Shown here: one piece after another, positions 5,512-8,318 of the stretch
Layout of the letters: each line of letters opens with the position of its first letter
Position numbering within the stretch: the stretch's first letter is position 1
Assembly: GCA_050014415.1 (NCBI GenBank)
Contig: JBEKDJ010000203.1
Span: 1-8,318 of the forward strand
Origin: JBEKDJ01 sp050014415
Lineage (GTDB): Bacteria; Desulfobacterota; BSN033; UBA1163
DNA length: 8,318 nucleotides
Reading direction: 5' to 3'
The notes under the pieces: generated by a model
What the model saw: only the letters and a program-made list of their open reading frames with translations
Told to the model about the DNA's origin: nothing
Database searches by the model: none
Translations under genes and position numbers: made by a program

Positions 5512-5663
5512 AATGAACTTGAATTGCCTTTTAGCTTGTCCCAATGATTTCCTTAATCTACCCCTGTTTGCTCCAGTTTGTTTGGGGGTAGGAACAAACC
5601 GGTCAAAGTCCAGTTTGTCCTGTTTGCCCCCACTATTTATAGTGGGGCAAACTAACAAACTAA
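5469..5663. repeat. Cluster of nine CAAAC-core repeats; candidate replication origin
   Basis: Sites related to GGRGCAAACTGG occur on the plus strand at 5469-5480, 5500-5511, 5591-5602, 5644-5655 and 5652-5663. On the minus strand they occur at 5563-5574, 5573-5584, 5610-5621 and 5619-5630. All keep CAAAC, and the two first copies share GGAGCAAACTG exactly. Pairs are set 8-10 bases apart, about one helical turn. The first two copies lie inside the primase-helicase gene, whose stop codon falls within copy two. Clustered repeats next to a replication gene resemble iterons bound by an initiator. The link to replication is inference from position and pattern. Confidence 0.6.
5612..5661. repeat. 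50-base imperfect inverted repeat (long hairpin) inside the repeat cluster
   Basis: AGTTTGT (5612-5618) mirrors ACAAACT (5655-5661). After a small internal loop, GTTTGCCCC (5622-5630) plus CACTAT mirrors ATAGTGGGGCAAAC (5639-5652), with one unpaired C and a two-base tip. The arms consist of four of the CAAAC repeats set head to head. No T-run follows, so an origin-type cruciform or protein-binding site is more likely than an intrinsic terminator, though it may still stop leftward or rightward transcripts. Confidence 0.65.
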
Positions 5664-6015
5664 ATGACTCCAGGGGGAGCAGAGAGCAGAAAGAAGGCTT
5701 TTCCAATCCAAGAAGAAGTGCGAAGTCAAAGCATTCCTTAAGTGTCCTGACCAGCATTTGAGTTGACGGACAGTGTCAAGATAACCCTTCTTGCAGCTTT
5801 CACCTACAAAGAGTGACGATTATGCTACGCCAGAAAAGGATGATTACGTGATGAAAGTGAGTATTGTTATGAACCACTGTTGTCTTCCTGAAGCCTTCCG
5901 AAGATCGTCGAGCAATTTAGGAGGAACTTGGAAGCCTAAATCTTGGGCTTAGCTGACCTTTCTCTCTATACGCAATTCCCCGGTTGACATAGGCCTCAGG
6001 ATTCCTTGACTCACT
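5664..6015. other. Intergenic stretch, no supported gene
   Basis: About 350 bases between the repeat cluster and the end of the lipoprotein gene hold no frame that reads like a real protein. Two small inverted repeats are visible: TTGAC/GTCAA (5763-5767 with 5775-5779), and AAGCC/GGCTT around 5930-5950, which could end leftward transcripts from the lipoprotein gene. AGGAGGAACTTGG near 5920 resembles a ribosome binding site but leads to no useful frame. Confidence 0.5.
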
Positions 6016-6357
6016 TTATTTATAAATGAAGCCAATGCCGTCGCAACACATTCCACCGACCGTGCCTGGTGCGCCGCAACGGATCGAGTGTATGCCGTCG
6101 AACCCCTTGGCAGCGGCGAGCTCTTTCATTTTCTCGATCATAGACAGATGATCCGGGCAGAGGCCTGTGGGCGTGTACCTCACAACGTCGACACAAGGCC
6201 TGTCCGGTTGCTGTCCCATGAACAGCGTCAGACCTCCCACCGGCTTGACCGGTCTACTAGGCACAGAGCCGAGGGGCATCAGGGGCAACTCGTTAAACGA
6301 AGCTCTGGCAAAGCAGCCTGTAACGATGACCAACAAGAACACACACGCAATTTTCAT
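6016..6357 (-). CDS. Small cysteine-rich predicted lipoprotein
   Basis: This 113-residue protein starts MKIACVFLLVIVTGC, a short signal peptide with a V-T-G-C lipobox, so C15 would be lipidated after signal peptidase II cleavage. F16 follows the cysteine, not aspartate, which suggests the outer membrane in a Gram-negative host. A proline-rich linker (20-50) leads to a compact domain with C55, C67, C94, C104 and C105 (CVDVVRY, GFDGIHSIRCG, GGMCCDGIGFIY). The G-x-D-x-I...C...C-x-G-x-x-F pattern resembles small envelope lipoproteins of unknown role, but I cannot name a family. GGAGG lies four bases before ATG 6357. It is the only minus-strand gene with an intact frame, has its own promoter, and is probably cargo or host material, not a replication gene. 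Confidence 0.75.
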   Translation of the reverse strand: MKIACVFLLVIVTGCFARASFNELPLMPLGSVPSRPVKPVGGLTLFMGQQPDRPCVDVVRYTPTGLCPDHLSMIEKMKELAAAKGFDGIHSIRCGAPGTVGGMCCDGIGFIYK

Positions 6358-6533
6358 AGGGCCTCCGTGAGTTCCTACTTTGGGAGTTACAGCGAACGTG
6401 TGAGAGTTGTGCTCACTTTTTGCGACCGTGTCGGTTGTCCAGACGGTTCGCCCACCATCTGCGCCGGCAACTTCTCTCCTTCTATCGCTTGCGATATGTG
6501 ATCATTGATAGGAACTCTTTTTTTGATAGTAGG
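6358..6533 (-). other. Long leader region upstream of the lipoprotein gene
   Basis: About 175 bases between the putative promoter and the lipoprotein ribosome binding site. No coding frame is supported and no known riboswitch class was recognised. It includes a run of seven T (plus strand, about 6518-6524) just inside the transcribed side of the promoter. Confidence 0.35.
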
Positions 6534-6562
6534 ATAATACTACTAAAGCAATTGTGTTTCAA
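6534..6562 (-). promoter_or_regulatory. Minus-strand promoter toward the lipoprotein, overlapped by a palindrome
   Basis: On the minus strand TTGAAA (6562-6557) and TATTAT (6539-6534) are separated by exactly 17 bases. The perfect inverted repeat TAGTAG/CTACTA (6527-6532 with 6540-6545) brackets the -10 hexamer, so a dimeric repressor bound there would block the promoter. The leader to the lipoprotein start would be about 170 bases. Confidence 0.5.
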
Positions 6563-6590
6563 TGAATATTTTGGGGTTAGCAAAGTAATT

Positions 6591-6703
6591 ATGTCCCCAT
6601 TAACTGCCAAGCTAAAATGTCCACTATGGAAGGGGAAAAGATCTTACTGAGTCAGAGGCAGTTACAGAGGAATATCGCAATACTGCAATATCGCGATTAC
6701 TAA
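6591..6703 (+). mobile_element. Possible left-end remnant of an insertion sequence (transposase N-terminus only)
   Basis: Two ATGTCC copies (6591-6596, 6617-6622) flank CCCCATTAACTGCCAAGC. The pattern with AAAATGTCC just before a start codon recalls the ends of ISNCY/IS481-type elements. ATG 6626 opens a 25-codon frame, MEGEKILLSQRQLQR, like the start of transposases whose first helix-turn-helix begins with 'S-Q-R-E-L-Q-R'. The match ends at residue 15 and the frame stops at TAA 6701-6703. AATATCGC is then repeated (6671-6678, 6687-6694). If correct, only about 80 bases of the element survive. This rests on remembered family patterns and should be held loosely. Confidence 0.35.
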
Positions 6704-6769
6704 TTAAAAGGTTGCATGGAAGGACGGTTTTAGAAAATCACGATTTCAGGAAGAAAGTCGCACAATGGA

Positions 6770-6979
6770 CTACCTTCGCGATCCCCTCTTACTCTCCCTT
6801 GCCTCCCTCTCATACCTCCTAAACTCCTCCATATACTCGAAAGGGTATTTAGTATAAGCGAATCCGAAACCCTGTTTGATTATTTCCGCATTAAGGAATG
6901 CCCCATCGAGCAGATAAACATAAGCCAAAAGGCCGCCATACCTCGCCGCCCCGGTCGGTCTTTCCGTGTAGTGGAGGCC
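6770..6979 (-). pseudogene. Truncated thermonuclease (SNase-like) remnant
   Basis: The minus-strand frame reads YGGLLAYVYLLDGAFLNAE, then IIKQGFGFAYTKYP, then FRRYEREARESKRGS, ending at TAG (6772-6770). This is clearly the C-terminal half of a staphylococcal-nuclease-fold protein: the Y-G-x-x-L-A-Y-V-Y strand, the N-A-E helix and the E-R-E-A-R-E-x-x-R-G end. It has no start codon in a sensible place: TAA (6982-6980) closes the frame upstream, and the N-terminal half with the other catalytic residues is absent in all frames nearby. The motif has Y-G-G where active nucleases have Y-G-R, so the equivalent of catalytic R87 of staphylococcal nuclease is also gone. It is therefore an inactive relic. 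It is one of the signs that the right part of the window is decaying. Confidence 0.7.
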
Positions 6980-6984
6980 TTAGA

Positions 6985-7043
6985 ATGGGACGCTTCTTTA
7001 GCAGAAGCGAGTCCTCTCTTTCCTAAAAACGGAGGGGTTTTTT
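6985..7043 (+). ncRNA. Possible small structured RNA or terminator
   Basis: GGACGCTTC (about 6988-6996) pairs with GAAGCGAGTCC (about 7004-7014) with a two-base bulge. It is followed by CCTC/GAGG and AAAAAC/GTTTTT pairings and a run of six T (7038-7043). A hairpin plus a terminator-like T-run is the layout of a short RNA, or of the end of a plus-strand transcript. No promoter is evident upstream, and no known RNA family was recognised. Confidence 0.25.
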
Positions 7044-7341
7044 AAATTCAGAGCTTCGCTCAAGAATCCTTCGGGAAAATTTCCGAAACATCTTTTCCAG
7101 ACGGGTAACTAAATCTTAGGGACCGACAAGAGGGAGGGGCCGTTGATGACATTGGAGTATCCCCTCTGGGTGATGGGATTCGGGCTTTCCTAAAAATTTT
7201 TGGGGGGTGCTAAATCTCACGGTGCCAACTCTCAAACCTCTCAAACCTCCTGTAACAACACACTTGACCGATTACCTTGCGGTCTGATATCCTACTCAAC
7301 AGTTAAACAAAACCCTATCGTTTCTCAACTTCGAGATAAAC
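7044..7341. other. Intergenic stretch upstream of the HTH gene, no supported gene
   Basis: No frame reads as protein here. Visible structure: TTCGG/CCGAA around an AAATTT centre (about 7068-7085); TAAAAATTTTT near 7190; a perfect 9-base tandem TCAAACCTC (7232-7240, 7241-7249); and GACCG/CGGTC (7266-7270 with 7280-7284). The last overlaps a weak promoter-like TTGACC and TGATAT pair (7264-7290, only 15 bases apart) that could drive the following gene. Confidence 0.4.
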
Positions 7342-7551
7342 ATGCCACAACTCAAATTTGACCGGGTGCAGTTAGATCAACTACTTAGGGCAGGCAAAAA
7401 GAAGTCTGAAATTGCTAAACTCTTTGGAGTATCCAAGGGAGCCATAACCCATGCTTGCAAAGAGTTGAGGGCTGGGGTGTGCACCGCTGTTGCACTTGAA
7501 GCGGGTCACAAGATAGCAGCAAATCATCTCGATGCGGTTGCCCAACTATAA
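7342..7551 (+). CDS. Phage-type HTH protein, N-terminal part (stops at in-frame TAA)
   Basis: A 69-residue frame carries a clear helix-turn-helix at about residues 20-42 (KSEIAKLFGVSKGAITHACK), the kind used by small DNA-recognition proteins of phages, including small terminase subunits. It ends at TAA 7549-7551, but the same frame continues for another 109 codons of sensible protein. The junction reads HLDAVAQL-stop-EINTKAN, so the TAA most likely replaced a CAA glutamine codon. Only a weak GAG lies upstream of ATG 7342. As a 69-residue product it would keep DNA binding but lose the helical oligomerisation-like half. Function as a packaging protein is inference; it could be a regulator. Confidence 0.6.
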   Translation: MPQLKFDRVQLDQLLRAGKKKSEIAKLFGVSKGAITHACKELRAGVCTAVALEAGHKIAANHLDAVAQL

Positions 7552-7878
7552 GAGATTAATACTAAGGCAAACACAATCCTTAATGGATTGATGTTAGAGA
7601 TTAACCCTCCTCCCGAGGCCGAAGGCAAAGCGCAGCCCAAACAACCCGGGGCCAAAGATCTGCGAGAAATAGCAATCAAGGCTATGGCAGAGATTCGGGC
7701 ACAACTTAATCTCCAGCTCGACATCATGCAGGCTCTCTACAACGTGCAGACCATTGCTGATTTTCAGCATGAGGTTCTTGAGGAGATCGGTAGGCTTGAG
7801 CCAGAATCTCGGAATCGCATCATCGAAGCGCTGAAGGCGAAAAAAGCTCTTCATGGGTCCGTGCAGTTCCGACCGTAA
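7552..7878 (+). pseudogene. C-terminal part of the same phage-type HTH protein
   Basis: This continues the frame of the preceding HTH part after TAA 7549-7551 and ends at TAA 7876-7878; the joined protein would be 178 residues. It is helical: EINTKANTILNGLM, a proline-rich linker (INPPPEAEGK...KQPGAKD), then long amphipathic helices (LREIAIKAMAEIRAQLNLQL, MQALYNVQTIADFQHEVLEE, EPESRNRIIEALKAKKALHG). This plan of an HTH followed by helical oligomerisation regions fits small terminase-like or similar phage proteins. TTG 7588 or ATG 7591 could start a 96-residue product, but no Shine-Dalgarno precedes them. Length and composition of both halves are well preserved, so the break looks recent. Confidence 0.55.
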
Positions 7879-8318
7879 GCCATTGTTGAAGAAAAGACAA
7901 TGAACTACTTCCAGCATCGATAGCAGACTGTTTTCTTTTCTCTGTTTCCGCTTATCTTTCCGTTTGCCTCCCACTCTCGGTCTTTTCAAATTGTGTCCCT
8001 TCTCTCTTTCATTTTGCCTAAGTCGATGACGATGGTTTTATATTCCCATCGGAATGTCGCCGTGACATTACCTTGTGTGTGAGAGTTAGGATTCGTCCTT
8101 TCAGGTCTGTCAAATTTGGTGACGACTTCTTCCTGAAATATTCGCTTTCCAAAGACTCAAAAAAGTTGTATATTTCAACTCATAATACACAATTGAAAAC
8201 CATATTATACTGGAAAACGTGCCATTTGAACGGCTGAAAGGCGCGGTTTTAGAAGTAACGTCACAACAGCATAGAAAATAGTGTTAGAATTATAGAATGA
8301 AAGATTTCTTATACAAAT
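7879..8318. other. Right-end stretch, no supported intact gene
   Basis: Apart from the doubtful minus-strand frame there is no gene. The last 160 bases become AT-rich, with hairpin AGTTG/CAACT (8164-8168 with 8176-8180) and TATTATACT-like promoter elements. ATG 8297 opens MKDFLYK to the window edge but has no Shine-Dalgarno, so the start of a further gene there is only a possibility. No tRNA-Glu sequence is present. Confidence 0.4.
7986..8156 (-). pseudogene. Possible degraded ORF
   Basis: A minus-strand frame of 56 codons reads with protein-like composition (FGKRIFQEEVVTKFDRPE, then GNVTATFRWEYKTIVIDLGK), ending at TGA 7988-7986. It has no usable start; TGA at 8159-8157 closes it upstream. 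WEYKTIVIDLG faintly recalls the first strand of small DUF4177-type proteins. It may equally be chance. Confidence 0.2.

Noticed and set aside
5404..5761. Long minus- and plus-strand frames across the repeat cluster (5404-5757 minus, 5453-5761 plus)
   Set aside because: They cover the end of the primase gene and the CAAAC repeats, have odd composition, no ribosome binding site and no recognisable domains; best explained as chance frames.
6088..6501. 137-codon plus-strand frame opposite the lipoprotein
   Set aside because: The minus strand has a lipobox signal peptide, Shine-Dalgarno and promoter; the plus frame shows none of these.
7264..7290. Firm promoter for the HTH gene (TTGACC / TGATAT)
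   Set aside because: Spacer is only 15 bases and the -10 match is weak; mentioned only as a possibility in the intergenic entry.
7594..7989. 131-codon minus-strand frame at the right end
   Set aside because: Mostly antisense to the HTH gene's C-terminal part, with basic low-complexity start (KRKDKRKQRK) and no ribosome binding site.

Overview
The window shows the left end of a genomic island or phage satellite-like element integrated in a tRNA-Glu gene of a mid-GC bacterium. The host type is inferred, not proven. The PilZ-type flanking gene, the AlpA/excisionase-like regulators, the SpoVG-like protein and the nuclease remnant would fit Desulfobacterota/Nitrospirota-type genomes, but no gene here fixes the taxonomy.

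Layout. Bases 2-226 are the end of a chromosomal PilZ-like gene. Bases 333-361 are a bidirectional terminator and 373-422 the displaced 3' half of a tRNA-Glu(CTC) gene on the minus strand, i.e. the attachment site. From about 430 the element begins: a sigma70-like promoter and three TGTTGGGAAT repeats lead into a tyrosine integrase (617-1777). A branched inverted repeat (1787-1844) follows, then an unrecognised gene (1878-2678). Next is a tightly packed block of two small HTH proteins, a 63-residue beta-rich protein, a SpoVG-like protein and a large CHC2-TOPRIM primase/RecA-like helicase (3622-5511), ending in a cluster of CAAAC-core repeats with a long hairpin that looks like a replication origin (5469-5663).

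The right part (5664-8318) is sparse and decayed: a minus-strand lipoprotein with its own promoter, a possible insertion-sequence remnant, a truncated thermonuclease remnant that has lost a catalytic arginine, and a phage-type HTH gene split by an in-frame TAA. No intact tRNA-Glu appears in the window, so the right boundary of the element should lie beyond 8318 or has been lost.

How it works together (inference): integrase plus an HTH/Xis-like protein would insert and excise the element at tRNA-Glu; the HTH pair would control the early block; primase-helicase acting at the CAAAC repeats would replicate the excised element. A phage-type HTH protein downstream makes a satellite (PICI/P4-like) or degenerate prophage the best reading.

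Most notable: the primase has a single in-frame TAG at codon 48, directly before its zinc finger, and a well-placed Shine-Dalgarno/TTG at codon 119 that could yield a zinc-finger-less form. A dnaX-type A AAA AAG heptamer sits exactly in phase to fuse the 63-residue protein to the SpoVG-like protein. Two genes each broken by one stop codon, with long intact frames on both sides, point to either recent decay or some form of recoding.
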